Source of the DNA: Acidovorax sp.
GTDB lineage: Bacteria > Pseudomonadota > Gammaproteobacteria > Burkholderiales > Burkholderiaceae_C
Assembly: GCA_011620245.1 (NCBI GenBank)
Contig: WOZN01000099.1
Coordinates: 1-6,457, forward strand
Length of the DNA: 6,457 nt
Reading direction: 5' to 3'
Made by a program: the position numbers and the translations under genes. How positions within the stretch are numbered: position 1 is the first letter of the stretch; the number at the start of each line of letters is the position of its first letter. The notes under the pieces were generated by a model, which saw nothing but the letters and a program-made list of their open reading frames with translations, had not been told where the DNA came from and ran no database searches. Positions 5,646 to 6,457 of this stretch are shown here, in pieces.

Positions 5646-5678
5646 CTGTTTCAAGGGACACAAGTTCATAGGACTGCC

Positions 5679-5681
<3 letters not shown>
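5638..5681 (+). promoter_or_regulatory. glyA ribosome binding site and putative anti-Shine-Dalgarno pairing
   Basis: The Shine-Dalgarno AGGA (5670-5673) is five bases before the glyA ATG. GGCAGCCC (5638-5645) can pair with GGACTGCC (5671-5678) at seven of eight positions (one C-A mismatch), burying the Shine-Dalgarno and the spacer. The same GGC (5638-5640) is needed for riboswitch helix P3, so the two pairings exclude each other. Inference: without ligand the ribosome site is closed, and with ZTP/ZMP bound P3 forms and the site opens. No U-tract terminator lies in this interval, which favours translational over transcriptional control. Confidence 0.55.

Positions 5682-6457
<776 letters not shown>

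Overview
The window looks like chromosomal DNA of a GC-rich betaproteobacterium, most likely Comamonadaceae (Acidovorax/Comamonas/Alicycliphilus-like). The reasons are the strong GC bias at third codon positions in the large genes, a GlyA and a tRNA-Leu(CAG) that read like that family, and a long DUF349 protein coupled to a YpeA-like acetyltransferase. This placement is inferred from protein character; no database was searched.

Layout, left to right. Positions 1-158 hold one copy of a structured intergenic repeat and the tRNA promoter. tRNA-Leu(CAG) is at 159-243 on +. A perfect palindrome at 252-282 ends the tRNA transcript and also faces the minus-strand operon. That operon, read from right to left, is the DUF349 protein (3534 down to 790) followed after 4 nt by a GNAT acetyltransferase (785 down to 339). 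A long gene-poor stretch follows (3535-4609). It holds short tandem duplications, a second and more complete copy of the structured repeat with terminal inverted repeats, a minus-strand terminator-like hairpin, a possible 51-codon minus-strand gene, and a very AT-rich promoter region. On + come a membrane-anchored SLT-domain lytic transglycosylase (4610-5464) and, after a 214-nt leader, glyA (from 5679, cut by the window end).

The most informative element is the leader of glyA. It carries the conserved blocks of a ZTP/ZMP riboswitch (pfl motif): GACTGGCG, an ACCAC...GGGAGCGTGCC block, and a 3' CGCCTGGGCA block. GGCG and CGCC are placed to form the expected pseudoknot. ZTP/ZMP accumulates when 10-formyl-tetrahydrofolate is short, and GlyA feeds the one-carbon folate pool, so sensor and gene match. 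There is no U-tract terminator. Instead, the 3' strand of the last helix can also pair with the glyA Shine-Dalgarno region, which suggests translational ON control.

The other items worth attention are the repeat family bracketing the tRNA/DUF349/GNAT segment, an RG/RGG-rich low-complexity segment inside the DUF349 protein, and the short minus-strand gene candidate with its own terminator. No CRISPR array, transposase, phage gene or defence system is visible.
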